Source of the DNA: Ignavibacteriales bacterium
Lineage (GTDB): Bacteria > Bacteroidota > Ignavibacteria > UBA10030
Length of the DNA: 37,164 bases
Direction: 5' to 3'
Assembly (NCBI GenBank): GCA_026390585.1
Contig: JAPLFP010000162.1
Location: 1 to 37,164, forward strand
Below the pieces are notes generated by a model. The model was given only the letters and a program-made list of their open reading frames with translations, had not been told where the DNA came from and did not search any database. Made by a program: the position numbers and the translations under genes. This document shows, in pieces, positions 16,765 through 26,076 of the stretch (the first letter of the stretch is position 1; every line of letters starts with the position of its first letter).

Positions 16765-19700
16765 CTACTTCTTCGCCTTGAATTTTACTTTGAGCGTTTT
16801 GATCTCAAAGGGGGAGAATTTCAAAGCTATCTTCGATTTGGCGATCTTCAGGGGAGTCAATTCTTGCTCGAGCAGATCGCATTCGACAGCCGCGTCGGCC
16901 CGCACTCCAAACGTCAGAGTGGTCTTCAGCGACTGCCCGTACGCATCATGTAGTCTGAGGATGACATCGTCTGAGTCTTCAGCCTTCTTGATGCTGTCGA
17001 CGATCACATTTGGACTGGAGACAGTGAAAAGAGATGGTACGGAAGCGGCAGTGCCGGGAAGAATCACGACTGGCTGGTTCAACTCACGCGCCCGATGCAC
17101 ACTTCCTCCACTGCGCCAATCTCCTGCGTGAGGAAACAGACTGTACGTGAATTGATGTTCGCCCTGGTCTGTCACACGGTCGTCCGTCATGCGTAATGGG
17201 TCGATCGCATGAGGATAGTGAGGTGATCGGAGGAGCGTGAGGCGAAGGGTGCTGTCCGAGGCATCATGGCCATACTTGCTATCATTGAGCAAGCTGACGC
17301 CGAATTTCTGCTCGGAGAGATCCGCCCACTGCTGGGCAGGAACTTCGTATTTTGCTTTGTCACGCGGATCCGTCGGCCGGGTTGTCCGCTGCAGGGCTCC
17401 GAACTGAATCTCGTACGTCGCAGAGTGAGTCTTAACGTTGAGAGGAAATGCGACCTTCAGTAGAGTCTGTTTCTCCCTCCACGTCACTGCTGTCTTGAAG
17501 TCGATCCGGCGTGATTTGTGGTAGAGAAACAAGTCTTGTGTGATTTTCGAGCCACCCTCTGTGCGGAATTCGAACCGCACCTGTGCCCGGAGTGGCCCCT
17601 GCTCAACGATTCGGAGTTTTTCGAACCGCAGGAGGTCAATGTGCCGATGCGGATAGTCCGGATCGATGTCCCACGCATCCCACTGCTTCGGGAGGTCCTT
17701 GTATGCCTGGAATTGATTCGCCCGCCCTCCCTTGACGATCAACTCGCGTCGAAGACTCTTGTCATGCAGAGAGGAGAGTTGCCCTTTCGAGTCGAACCGG
17801 ATCCTGTACAGTGGAGTCTCAACGACGTGATTTGTCATTTTCCATGGAGCCGGGATGGTTGGCTTTGCATCTGATGGAGTGATGACAACCTGCTTGAACG
17901 AGAAGGGCGGAATGTTCTCGACGTAGCAGAGGAGGAGGGTCATTCCCTTCCGTCTGCTCAGCACCTGATGTGCGACAGAAACTCCGTTCCCGTCGGTAAC
18001 GACAAAGCCTTTCTCCTGCGATTTCACTTCAAAGCTCACATACTCATTTCGTTCCCAGCCAAGAGAATTGAAAACAGAGAACTGAAACTCCTTCGGCGCC
18101 TTCTTCCGTGATTCCTTCTCCACAAATCCGGAGAGAGCATGCTGCTGGATGTGGCCACAAGCTGATTTCAGCGAAGCGAAGTCCTTCTTCACGTCTTCGT
18201 ATGCTTCTGCTATCGCCGAACCCGGGACAATGTCATGGAACTGATTTAGAAGGAGTAGTTTCCATGCGCGCTCAAGTTGTTGCTGAGGGTAGCGGCGTGA
18301 GCCAGAGGATTTACCCAGGAGCATTCCGAGGACAGCGAGAAGCTCCGTTGTGTACAACAGTGCCTCCGATTCACGGTTTTCCTTCTTTACCCATCCGTGA
18401 GTTGTATATGTGCCCCGGTGCTTCTCCAGGTAGAGCTCGTCGCTCCATGTTTCAAACTCTTTAGCCTGCTCTTCGATCGTCTTGAAGAATTGAGACGCAG
18501 TTGAGAGTATGGAAGGAGGCATGCCGACAATTGTCCCGAGGACACGGGAAACGTCGATCTGCTCGCTGGTCACACCGCCACCACCGTCACCATACCCAAA
18601 CGTTTGCATCGTATGCGGAGTCTTTTCTTTCTCCTGGAAACTCTCCCAGCTCTTTTTCAAATCTTTGGGAGCGATTGTTCCTTCGAGTCCAACCTGCGGG
18701 CAATGCGCGAGGACTTTGCTCCCGTCGATACCGCGCCACCAGAACGTCGTGTGTTCAAATGGATTGGTATCATTCCAGGCGAGCTTCGTGGTGAAAAAAT
18801 ACTTGATGCCGGATTTCTTCATGATCTGAGGGAGCGCGCCGCTATATCCAAACGTGTCGGGGAGCCACAGGATGTCCGAGTCAATACCGAATTCACTCTT
18901 GAAAAATCGTTTGCCGTGAAGGACCTGTCTTACGAGAGATTCCCCATTCGGTATGTTGCAGTCTGGCTCTACCCACATCGATCCGACCGCTTGCCAGCGG
19001 CCTTCCGCGATCCTTGCCTTCATTTCTTTGTACAAGTCAGGATAGCGTTCCTTGGTCATCTGGTAGAGAAGTGCCTGACTCTGAGTGAAATTGAACTCGG
19101 GGAATTCCTCCATCAGGCGTAGCGCGGTGGAAAATGTTCTGCCGCACTTTTTCCTTGTCTCTTGAAGCCTCCAGAGCCAGACAACATCGATGTGTGACTG
19201 CGCAACGAGATGAATGGTCCCTGCGATGCTCGACTTGAAGTCGGTTTGCAGGATGCGCATCAGGAAATTGTGCGCTCTGCCGATAGCATTGGGGTACTCC
19301 TCACCATCCGGTTTGAAGTACTTGAGGAAGATCAGGGTCTGCCGGATGAGTTCCTTGACTTCTTTCGTTTCGGCAGAGTTTGGCCCGAGAATCTTTTCCA
19401 GGTCATGGAGCGCGTTGAGCGAATTGTAGAGAGCTCGGGCAATGGGATTGATGACAACGAGATGGGCGGCGTTGAACGAACTGAGATCGCGCTTCCTGCC
19501 GCTGTACGCTTCGAGAGCAAGAACAAACGATTGGTTCGAGCGGGCTTTTGTTGTCAGGAGCACTTCCTGATGATGCTTGTCGATTCCTTGATACGGCTTT
19601 CCATTCACATAGAGAAGAGCCTCGCCAAGATCCAGTGCGAGTCCCACATTTTTCCCTGAGAATTCCTCCGGAATCGTTAACCGCTTGCGAAACCACGCGG

Positions 19701-19884
19701 TCTTGTCGTAACCTCCCCACGGAGCGGGAATTGTATAATTCCACCACGTTGTGTCATTGAGAGATGGAGAAGCGCCATTGGCAATTTCGCCTTCCTTGAG
19801 CTTCCATTCTGACAATGCCACGGAGACAGGATGGATGTGGCTCTTGATGAAAGGAAGAGTCTGGACCAAAAGATCGGTGTGCAT
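16765..19884 (-). CDS. GH38 alpha-mannosidase
   Basis: About 1039 residues from ATG 19884. GH38 enzymes remove alpha-mannose residues with retention and need zinc. The motif SHIDVVWLW (His and Asp zinc ligands, near residue 231) and WLPDTFGYSGALP with the catalytic nucleophile Asp near residue 343 are intact. An N-terminal beta-sandwich-like domain precedes the catalytic barrel, and the C-terminal beta domains follow. No signal peptide is seen, so it is probably cytoplasmic. The frame is open to a TTG at 19974, but that TTG is part of a -35 box, so translation must start later: ATG 19884 (AAAGGA 12 bases upstream) or ATG 19896. It is monocistronic. Confidence 0.92.
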   Translation of the reverse strand: MHTDLLVQTLPFIKSHIHPVSVALSEWKLKEGEIANGASPSLNDTTWWNYTIPAPWGGYDKTAWFRKRLTIPEEFSGKNVGLALDLGEALLYVNGKPYQGIDKHHQEVLLTTKARSNQSFVLALEAYSGRKRDLSSFNAAHLVVINPIARALYNSLNALHDLEKILGPNSAETKEVKELIRQTLIFLKYFKPDGEEYPNAIGRAHNFLMRILQTDFKSSIAGTIHLVAQSHIDVVWLWRLQETRKKCGRTFSTALRLMEEFPEFNFTQSQALLYQMTKERYPDLYKEMKARIAEGRWQAVGSMWVEPDCNIPNGESLVRQVLHGKRFFKSEFGIDSDILWLPDTFGYSGALPQIMKKSGIKYFFTTKLAWNDTNPFEHTTFWWRGIDGSKVLAHCPQVGLEGTIAPKDLKKSWESFQEKEKTPHTMQTFGYGDGGGGVTSEQIDVSRVLGTIVGMPPSILSTASQFFKTIEEQAKEFETWSDELYLEKHRGTYTTHGWVKKENRESEALLYTTELLAVLGMLLGKSSGSRRYPQQQLERAWKLLLLNQFHDIVPGSAIAEAYEDVKKDFASLKSACGHIQQHALSGFVEKESRKKAPKEFQFSVFNSLGWERNEYVSFEVKSQEKGFVVTDGNGVSVAHQVLSRRKGMTLLLCYVENIPPFSFKQVVITPSDAKPTIPAPWKMTNHVVETPLYRIRFDSKGQLSSLHDKSLRRELIVKGGRANQFQAYKDLPKQWDAWDIDPDYPHRHIDLLRFEKLRIVEQGPLRAQVRFEFRTEGGSKITQDLFLYHKSRRIDFKTAVTWREKQTLLKVAFPLNVKTHSATYEIQFGALQRTTRPTDPRDKAKYEVPAQQWADLSEQKFGVSLLNDSKYGHDASDSTLRLTLLRSPHYPHAIDPLRMTDDRVTDQGEHQFTYSLFPHAGDWRSGGSVHRARELNQPVVILPGTAASVPSLFTVSSPNVIVDSIKKAEDSDDVILRLHDAYGQSLKTTLTFGVRADAAVECDLLEQELTPLKIAKSKIALKFSPFEIKTLKVKFKAKK

Positions 19885-19945
19885 GAGACCTGTCATTCCT
19901 TTGAGAATTCGCTGTCCTGAGCGTGATTTTGGCGAAGGCAGGTTG

Positions 19946-19974
19946 AAAATAGGGATTGTTGACCGCCTTGTCAA
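19946..19974 (-). promoter_or_regulatory. Promoter of the alpha-mannosidase gene
   Basis: On the minus strand: TTGACA (19974-19969), 17 bases, TATTTT (19951-19946). The start would be near 19939, about 55 bases before ATG 19884. Confidence 0.72.
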
Positions 19975-20563
19975 GGCTCTTTCATCTCAACGAATTGGGC
20001 CTCTTGCATGAGAATTTTCTTCACATTTCAGCCTATTTCGCCAATGTTCGCAGGTGGAGGACAAAATCCATCGTGACCTTAACGGTCCCTGTCACAGCAA
20101 GTCCTACCTTCGTCAGACGATCGCCCCTGAGGATTCATCCGCGCATTTGTCTTCTCAAGAACTCGAACCGAGCTCGGTGCTCCGGAGATTCTCTCCGCAA
20201 CAGCTTATGCTCGGCGAGATAAGTTCCCAAATCGAAATGATCGGGAATCTTTGGATCCCGGCAAGTTGCATGAATCATACAGAACGCCACTTCTCACGGG
20301 ATTGAATGACGGCTCGTGAACGCTTCAGTCCTGGCGACTGTAGGGGTGTTTTCATTTGCTATTCGCGACCCTACGCACTAAATTGCCATCCAACTTCTGA
20401 ATTCTCTATCAATAAAAGAGAAACCGTTCGCCTCCCCACCGAGAGTGTGACAGTCATGGTGAGGCGATATCGTCAGGCAGCCATCAGTTCGCAGAAATGC
20501 AGATTGAATCGTTGTTCTGACTGACAAAACCCCTGACAAGCTCAACCATCAATTGAATAAACT
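19975..20563. other. Divergent intergenic region, largely featureless
   Basis: About 590 bp between the mannosidase promoter and the amidohydrolase gene. Short open frames exist, but none shows a ribosome binding site with a recognisable product. A 12-bp perfect palindrome ACCGAGCTCGGT (20167-20178) is the only dyad I noticed. No two-box promoter for the amidohydrolase was convincing. Confidence 0.45.
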
Positions 20564-22348
20564 ATGAATACTCAATTGGCCTGGTTCATTCTTTTCGTCG
20601 TCTGTGCTGCAGTCTGTACATACGTCTTCCTTCGCACTGTTCCGGAGGAAGCTGATGTTCTCTATGTCAATGGTCGCATCTACACGATGGACGCAAACAG
20701 GTTTGTCGCAGAGGCGCTGGCGATCCGTGGTGGTCGCATTGTTGCCGTTGGCTCTCGGGATGAACTGGGAGAGCGAATCCGGGCGAAAGACACTGTTGAT
20801 TTGGCTGGGAAGACAGTGTTCCCGGGATTCACGGATGCGCACGCTCATCTGATGAGCCTTGGGGTAGCTTTGCTCACTGTGGATCTTGTCGGAGTTCAAT
20901 CTGAGGCACAGGCCGCAACTCTTGCCGCTGAAAGGGTCAGGAAGAGCGAATCCGGACAATGGGTAAGAGGACGAGGGTGGGATCAGAACCTCTGGACTTC
21001 AAAACGCTTCCCGACACACGAAGTGCTCGACCGTGTTTCACCGAGCAACCCTGTGTACCTTGCACGCGTAGATGGGCACGCAGCGTGGGTGAACAGGCGA
21101 GCGATGGAAATTGCTGGAATTTCAAAACAAACTCCGGATACAGCAGGAGGGAAAATCATTCGTGATGCATCTGGAAATCCAACGGGAGTGTTCGTTGACA
21201 ATGCCATGTCGTTGGTCAGCAGATTTCTTCCACCCCCTTCTGTGAAAGAAACCGAAGAAGCAATCACTCTGGCGATACAGGAATGCTTGAAGCACGGGCT
21301 CACGGGCATGCACGACATGGGAGTCGACAAACAAGAAATTGATGTGTATAAACATCTCATTGACAAGAAGGAGTTTCCTTTTAGAGTGTATGCTTCCATC
21401 GATGGAGCAGGGGAAACTTGGGACGCGTTCATCGGAAGGGATTCGTCGAAGCCGGCGATTGGGCCAATCATCGGCTACGGTGACGATCGGTTGTGGGTTC
21501 GCTCTGTGAAGCTGTATGTTGATGGTGCACTTGGCTCGAGAGGGGCTGCGCTCTTGGAGCCGTATAGCGACGATCCGACAAACAGAGGTTTGACAGTGAC
21601 TGATGAGGCTTCATTGAGGAAAACAGTTGATGAAGCGTTGGTGAATGGGTTCCAGGTTTGCACTCACGCCATTGGCGACCGGGCAAACAATATCATCCTC
21701 AATGTCTACGAGGCGGCGCTCAGGGCGCATCCTGGCGCAGACAGGCGATTGCGAGTCGAGCATGCACAGGTGCTCTCCCTGAATGACATTCCGAGATTCA
21801 AGCAGCTAGGCATCATTCCCAGCATGCAGCCTACTCATTGCACTTCGGATATGCACTGGGCGGGAGCACGCTTAGGACCGACGAGGGTTCGGGGAGCGTA
21901 TGCGTGGCGTTCCCTGATCGATACCGGCGTCCTCATTCCTGGAGGTTCCGATTTCCCGGTAGAGCAGCCAAATCCATTGCTCGGTATCTATGCGGCAGTA
22001 ACGCGGCGCGATTTGGAGGGAAGACCCAGAAATGCACAAGAAGTAAAGGCGTTTTTTGAGCTTTCGGCCGATGGGATCGGCGACACAACAGATTTCGACA
22101 ATGGTTGGTACGCTTCGCAGAGGATGACACGAGAAGAGGCACTACAGTCGTTCACATGCTGGGCTGCATTCGCAGGATTTCAGGAACATATTCTCGGATC
22201 TCTCGAAAAGGGCAAACTGGCAGATTTTGTTATCTTGTCGCGCGACCTGATGTATGTTCCAGCGGAAGATATCCCGACAACGGTCGTCGAAAAGACAATC
22301 GTCGGCGGCAAAGAAGCTTATGTTCGTGCGCAGGATGCGCAAAAGTGA
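20564..22348 (+). CDS. Membrane-anchored amidohydrolase (YtcJ-like)
   Basis: 594 residues. An N-terminal hydrophobic segment (about 6-23) should anchor the protein in the membrane or serve as signal. The metal-dependent hydrolase fold then begins with ADVLYVNGRIYTMD; the HxH metal motif is H93/H95 in FTDAHAHL. Later metal-site regions are visible in VCTHAIGDRA, RVEHAQVL and GSDFPVEQPNP. The end, GKLADFVILSRDL, is typical of the composite beta-sandwich. YtcJ-type enzymes (amidohydrolase_3) hydrolyse amide or urea bonds of various small molecules; the substrate is unknown. It stands alone, with the receiver gene 95 bases downstream. Confidence 0.88.
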   Translation: MNTQLAWFILFVVCAAVCTYVFLRTVPEEADVLYVNGRIYTMDANRFVAEALAIRGGRIVAVGSRDELGERIRAKDTVDLAGKTVFPGFTDAHAHLMSLGVALLTVDLVGVQSEAQAATLAAERVRKSESGQWVRGRGWDQNLWTSKRFPTHEVLDRVSPSNPVYLARVDGHAAWVNRRAMEIAGISKQTPDTAGGKIIRDASGNPTGVFVDNAMSLVSRFLPPPSVKETEEAITLAIQECLKHGLTGMHDMGVDKQEIDVYKHLIDKKEFPFRVYASIDGAGETWDAFIGRDSSKPAIGPIIGYGDDRLWVRSVKLYVDGALGSRGAALLEPYSDDPTNRGLTVTDEASLRKTVDEALVNGFQVCTHAIGDRANNIILNVYEAALRAHPGADRRLRVEHAQVLSLNDIPRFKQLGIIPSMQPTHCTSDMHWAGARLGPTRVRGAYAWRSLIDTGVLIPGGSDFPVEQPNPLLGIYAAVTRRDLEGRPRNAQEVKAFFELSADGIGDTTDFDNGWYASQRMTREEALQSFTCWAAFAGFQEHILGSLEKGKLADFVILSRDLMYVPAEDIPTTVVEKTIVGGKEAYVRAQDAQK

Positions 22349-22442
22349 AGGCTGGCTGTAACCATGCGTTCTTGTGTTTGCGTTGAAAAAGTTGTACGTT
22401 CTGTCCAATTCCGAACGCAATTGGTGAAGGAACAAGCAGAAA

Positions 22443-22850
22443 ATGCCGTATAAGGTTCTCGTTGCCGACGATGACGAAGGACAGCGCCGATCCCATGGGT
22501 TTGCGCTCGAAGTGTGTACGGCCATTCTGGAAGACGAGATCACAATTGTCGAGACGGCCACGAGCATCGAGACGTGGGAAAAGCTTCGCACCGAAGTCTT
22601 TAGCCTCGTCATACTCGACAACGACTTTAAGGATACACATCTAAAGGGTCATCTTCCGGGAATTGCATTGCTACAGCTTGCTCGTCGCGAAGGAGTAAAT
22701 CGCAGTTCGCCGATTTTTTTCTGTAGCGCTGATGCTTATGACACCTTGAAATCCATGGTTGAAAAATATGGCGGAATCTACATGCCCAAGGTCGGATACG
22801 ACATCGAAAAAGCAGCGCAACTGTTTGCTGACAAGATGAAAAAGAAATAG
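22443..22850 (+). CDS. Stand-alone response-regulator receiver domain
   Basis: 135 residues, a single CheY-like domain without an output domain. The acidic pocket is D9-D10-D11 (VADDDE), the phosphoacceptor is most likely D59 in VILDNDF, and the conserved Ser and Lys are S95 (FFCSAD) and K116 (YMPKVG). The section after the acceptor Asp (FKDTHLKGHLPG) is longer than usual. No histidine kinase lies nearby, so its partner is elsewhere. A hairpin follows the gene. Confidence 0.88.
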   Translation: MPYKVLVADDDEGQRRSHGFALEVCTAILEDEITIVETATSIETWEKLRTEVFSLVILDNDFKDTHLKGHLPGIALLQLARREGVNRSSPIFFCSADAYDTLKSMVEKYGGIYMPKVGYDIEKAAQLFADKMKKK

Positions 22851-22877
22851 CCGTATCCAGAATCGCATGAACTGATT

Positions 22878-22903
22878 CGAGGGTCGCCCATCGGCGGCCC
22901 TCG
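22878..22903 (+). terminator. Hairpin after the receiver gene, weak terminator
   Basis: CGAGGGTCGCC-CATC-GGCGGCCCTCG forms an 11-bp stem with one G-T pair and a four-base loop. The following GTGTTT is only a short T-run, so termination may be partial. Confidence 0.6.
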
Positions 22904-23061
22904 GTGTTTAGCACAGATCCAACCAGGATTACAACTCCACTTCAAATTCCCGCGCTGGTGATCGTTGGCCTGAACTGCAAAACGAGCAGGCTTGCGCTTT
23001 CCTCCAAATAGCTTTACCTTTTCAATAGTCATCGTTGCCTGTTTGAACCCCGGAGGTGTCT

Positions 23062-23751
23062 GTGCACGAGCGCTGTCTCAACGAAGCCGAGCGGATCCTT
23101 GCTTCGGACAAGGATGTTATTGTCCCTGTCAAGAAAATCTGGGAAGCTGTTGGAAAGCAGGGAAGAGCTCAGGGATTTGAGATCCCCGCTCTGCCGGATT
23201 TCACAGCGCTTCTCGAGGGAGATACTAGGTTTGAATTTCTTGCTTCGCTCGATGAGAACGGTGAGCCGATCGAGGACCTCCCGCGTGATGGGACAGATCA
23301 GGAAGAGGAACTCGAAAGTCTAGGTTTCTATTCAGGTGATCGTGTCAAGCTCCGGAGCGTTGAACTCACGCCGGAAGTGATCGGTGGACTCATTCGTCAA
23401 AAGGTCGATAGGACGATGGACGCTCTCGCACGAGCGTGGGAACGAAGACCGGAAAAGGATTCGGATACCGAAGACCAGTTGCTCGATATACTGGCAAAGA
23501 CACAAAAGCTGCAGCGCGAAGTCAAGAACACATTCTCGGATGAGCGGATGAAGGAGTTGGGGCAACTCCTGAAAAAGACAGAACGGCGAAACGGTACTCC
23601 GAAAAAGACTACAGGATCACCCACGAAAAAAGTGCCTGACGCAAAGAAGAAAGCGACAGCGCCGAAGAAGAAACTCCAGCCTTCCAAGAAAAGACCCAAG
23701 GTCAAAAAACCTTCCAGTACCCCCCGATCGAAAAAGTCCGGGCGTTCGTAA
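23062..23751 (+). CDS. Winged-helix-like protein with lysine-rich tail
   Basis: 229 residues. The N-terminal 55 residues (ERILASDKDVIVPVKKIWEA... ALLEGDTRFEF) look like a small winged-helix domain reminiscent of HARE-HTH or RpoE (delta subunit)-type modules. A very acidic stretch follows (about 65-90), then a helical section with many charged residues, then from about residue 170 a low-complexity tail of K, P, S and T like histone H1. I do not recognise a named family. I start at GTG 23062 because GGAGG sits five bases upstream; the GTG at 23056 overlaps it. The stop overlaps the prmC start by one base, so the two are translationally coupled. A nucleic-acid-binding role is inferred from composition. 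Confidence 0.75.
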   Translation: MHERCLNEAERILASDKDVIVPVKKIWEAVGKQGRAQGFEIPALPDFTALLEGDTRFEFLASLDENGEPIEDLPRDGTDQEEELESLGFYSGDRVKLRSVELTPEVIGGLIRQKVDRTMDALARAWERRPEKDSDTEDQLLDILAKTQKLQREVKNTFSDERMKELGQLLKKTERRNGTPKKTTGSPTKKVPDAKKKATAPKKKLQPSKKRPKVKKPSSTPRSKKSGRS

Positions 23752-24638
23752 TGCTCGAGCAGGAGACTCAAGCCTGGTCGATCCGGGATCTAATGAAGTT
23801 CACCATCGATCATCTCCGGCAACACGGATTCGGCGAAGCACGACTCACAGTCGAACTCCTTCTTTCCCACGCTTTGCAGTGCCAGAGAATTGAACTCTAC
23901 ACACATTTCGACAAGCCCTTGAGCACTGGGGAGCTGAAGACGTTTCGCGAACTCTATCGGCGCCGGTTGACACATGAGCCCGTCCAATACATCGTAGGAA
24001 CAACGAGTTTCATGGGGCTGCAGTTTGCCGTCGACAAACGGGTCTTCATCCCCCGGCCGGAAACGGAGACGCTTGTCGAGCAGGTGATGATGAAATGCAA
24101 TCAACGGGCAGAGGGGGAAGAAGCATACATTCTCGATGTTGGCACCGGTAGTGGGAATATTGCGGTGTCGCTTGCGAAGCTCGTGAGGAAAACTTGGATT
24201 ACCAGCGTTGATAGGAGTGTAGAAGCATTGGAGGTCGCACAGACAAACGCCCATTCGCACGGAGTCGCCGCAAACATTACTTTTGTAGACGTGAATTTCT
24301 TCGAACCTTTGGAATCACATTTCCCGCGACAATTCGATTTCCTTGTGAGCAATCCTCCGTATGTCTCGATCCGGGAATGGCAGGACCTTGATCCAGAAGT
24401 TCGCCAGTTTGAACCTGGACTGGCGGTCAGCGATCAGAACGACGGATATGAGTTTTATCGTCGTATCGGGGAAGTGGCGGGGAAGTTCGTCCGAAAAGGC
24501 GGTTGGGTGATTGTCGAAGTAGGACATGAACAGTCAGAGCGTGTGAGTGAATTATTTCGCGCTGCTGCATTCTTGGAGATCAGCGTCGTCAACGATCTGC
24601 AGGAAATTCCGCGTGTGGTTTTGGGGAGATGTTCCTAG
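23751..24638 (+). CDS. prmC: Peptide chain release factor N5-glutamine methyltransferase
   Basis: 295 residues, the usual PrmC size. It methylates the Gln of the GGQ motif in release factors RF1 and RF2 using S-adenosylmethionine. An N-terminal helical domain precedes FIPRPETETLVE (about 99-110), the SAM loop DVGTGSGN (129-136) and the Gln-binding NPPY (201-204). Its ATG shares the final A of the upstream stop (TAATG). Confidence 0.95.
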   Translation: MLEQETQAWSIRDLMKFTIDHLRQHGFGEARLTVELLLSHALQCQRIELYTHFDKPLSTGELKTFRELYRRRLTHEPVQYIVGTTSFMGLQFAVDKRVFIPRPETETLVEQVMMKCNQRAEGEEAYILDVGTGSGNIAVSLAKLVRKTWITSVDRSVEALEVAQTNAHSHGVAANITFVDVNFFEPLESHFPRQFDFLVSNPPYVSIREWQDLDPEVRQFEPGLAVSDQNDGYEFYRRIGEVAGKFVRKGGWVIVEVGHEQSERVSELFRAAAFLEISVVNDLQEIPRVVLGRCS

Positions 24639-24689
24639 GGGGTGTTCTCATCTGAGTTCGTACTGAATATTCTCATCCTCGAGAGGCAA

Positions 24690-25142
24690 ATGAAAGCTCT
24701 CATTCAACGTGTGCGTCGCTGCTCAGTCACCATCGGTGGCGTCGAGCACAGTTCCATCGGCCAGGGAATGCTCATTCTCCTTGGTGTAAAGCAGGACGAC
24801 AAGGAAGAAGATTCATCATATCTTGCAGAACGTTGTGCAGCGCTGCGGATCTTTGAGGATCCGCAAGGAAAGATGAACCTCTCGGTGCGAGATGTTGCAG
24901 GTGCCGCGATGATAGTCTCACAGTTCACCCTTTACGGCGATACCACAAGAGGGAACAGGCCGAGTTACAGCACTGCGGCTCCCCCGGATTCGGCGGAAAG
25001 GTTGTATGAGTCGTTTGTCAGCCACCTGAGATCACTGCTCGGGAATGAAAAAGTTGCGACAGGTGTCTTCCGTGCAATGATGGACGTAGAGCTTATCAAT
25101 GACGGTCCGGTGACCGTGATGGTGGAAAGCAAGAGTACGTGA
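24690..25142 (+). CDS. dtd: D-aminoacyl-tRNA deacylase
   Basis: 150 residues, standard length. It removes D-amino acids mischarged on tRNA. The SQFTLYGD motif is at 77-84 and the cross-subunit Gly-cisPro motif lies in NDGPVT (137-142). ATG 24690 gives the family N-terminus MKALIQRV and is preceded by GAGAGG. It follows prmC on the same strand. Confidence 0.96.
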   Translation: MKALIQRVRRCSVTIGGVEHSSIGQGMLILLGVKQDDKEEDSSYLAERCAALRIFEDPQGKMNLSVRDVAGAAMIVSQFTLYGDTTRGNRPSYSTAAPPDSAERLYESFVSHLRSLLGNEKVATGVFRAMMDVELINDGPVTVMVESKST

Positions 25143-25167
25143 AGAACTTCGCAGTCGGAGCCAGACA

Positions 25168-26070
25168 GTGCGAGTGATATTCCTCTTTCTTGATGGCGTG
25201 GGACTTGGAAAAGCAGATCCCGCAGTTAATCCTCTTTTCAGGGCCCGGCTTCCTCATCTCAGGTCACTGTTGGGTGGAAAGATCCCCCACCTGGGACTCC
25301 GGAGATTCTCGTCGGATCTTGCGGAAGTCGTACCGTTGAATGCAACGCTGCGTGTGACTGGACTTCCCCAGAGCGGAACGGGACAGGCAGCGCTTTTCAC
25401 GGGCGTCAACGCAGCAAAGCTCGTTGGTCGTCATTTCGGTCCTTACCCAGCATCAACTCTTCATCCTCTCATTCGCGAACAGAATATTTTCAGTCAATTG
25501 AAATCAAAGGGGCATTCGGTCTGTTTCGCGAATGCCTTCCCCAAGCAGTTCTTCGATTACGTAGCATCAGGCAAGAGGCGGCTCAGCGTCACAACGCTGT
25601 CATGCCAGAACGCAGACGTAGAGATTCTCGATGCAGGGGCGTTGAGTCGCGACGAAGCGGTGTCTGCAGATATCACGCGAGGTCGATGGCCAGAGCTTGG
25701 ATATCCGGATCTTCCTATCATCACCCCTCATGATGCAGGTAGGCATCTTTGGCAGATCTCCCGGAAGCATACATTGACGCTCTTCGAATACTGGCTCACC
25801 GACTACGCTGGCCACGGCAGGGGAGTGACGACGGCTGTTGAAGTCCTCGAACGTTTCGATGGCATGCTCGGCGGTCTGCTCGAAGATTTCGCTCCAAAAG
25901 AATGTACTCTCATCCTCACAAGCGATCACGGAAATATCGAAGATCTCTCAACGAAATCCCACACTCGTAGTCCTGTGCCCTGCATTGTTGCCGGGAGTAG
26001 GCGTAAGGAACTCAGCTCAGTTCTCAAGAGCCTGATGGACGTTACTCCGGCCCTCGTATCCCTTCTTTGA
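25168..26070 (+). CDS. Alkaline-phosphatase-superfamily metalloenzyme
   Basis: 300 residues from GTG 25168. The fold is that of phosphoglycerate mutase/phosphopentomutase metalloenzymes: D9 in LFLDGVG is a metal ligand, SGTGQAALFTG (about 69-79) contains the likely nucleophilic Thr or Ser, TDYAGHG supplies a His ligand, and LTSDHGNIED closes the site. It is shorter than true iPGM (about 510) and lacks its inserted phosphotransferase domain, so it is not the glycolytic mutase. The precise substrate is unknown; a small phosphate or sulfate ester hydrolase is likely. comEC begins six bases after the stop. Confidence 0.85.
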   Translation: MRVIFLFLDGVGLGKADPAVNPLFRARLPHLRSLLGGKIPHLGLRRFSSDLAEVVPLNATLRVTGLPQSGTGQAALFTGVNAAKLVGRHFGPYPASTLHPLIREQNIFSQLKSKGHSVCFANAFPKQFFDYVASGKRRLSVTTLSCQNADVEILDAGALSRDEAVSADITRGRWPELGYPDLPIITPHDAGRHLWQISRKHTLTLFEYWLTDYAGHGRGVTTAVEVLERFDGMLGGLLEDFAPKECTLILTSDHGNIEDLSTKSHTRSPVPCIVAGSRRKELSSVLKSLMDVTPALVSLL

Positions 26071-26076
26071 GTTTCA

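Noticed and set aside
19885-19974. TTG 19974 as start of the alpha-mannosidase
   Set aside because: The TTG belongs to a TTGACA -35 box with a TATTTT -10 box 17 bases on; translation must begin downstream of it.
20054-20524. Short plus-strand open frames before the amidohydrolase
   Set aside because: No ribosome binding sites and low-information R/S/C-rich products; the region is better read as noncoding.
25168-26070. Assignment as glycolytic cofactor-independent phosphoglycerate mutase
   Set aside because: About 300 residues is too short and the inserted phosphotransferase domain of iPGM is missing.
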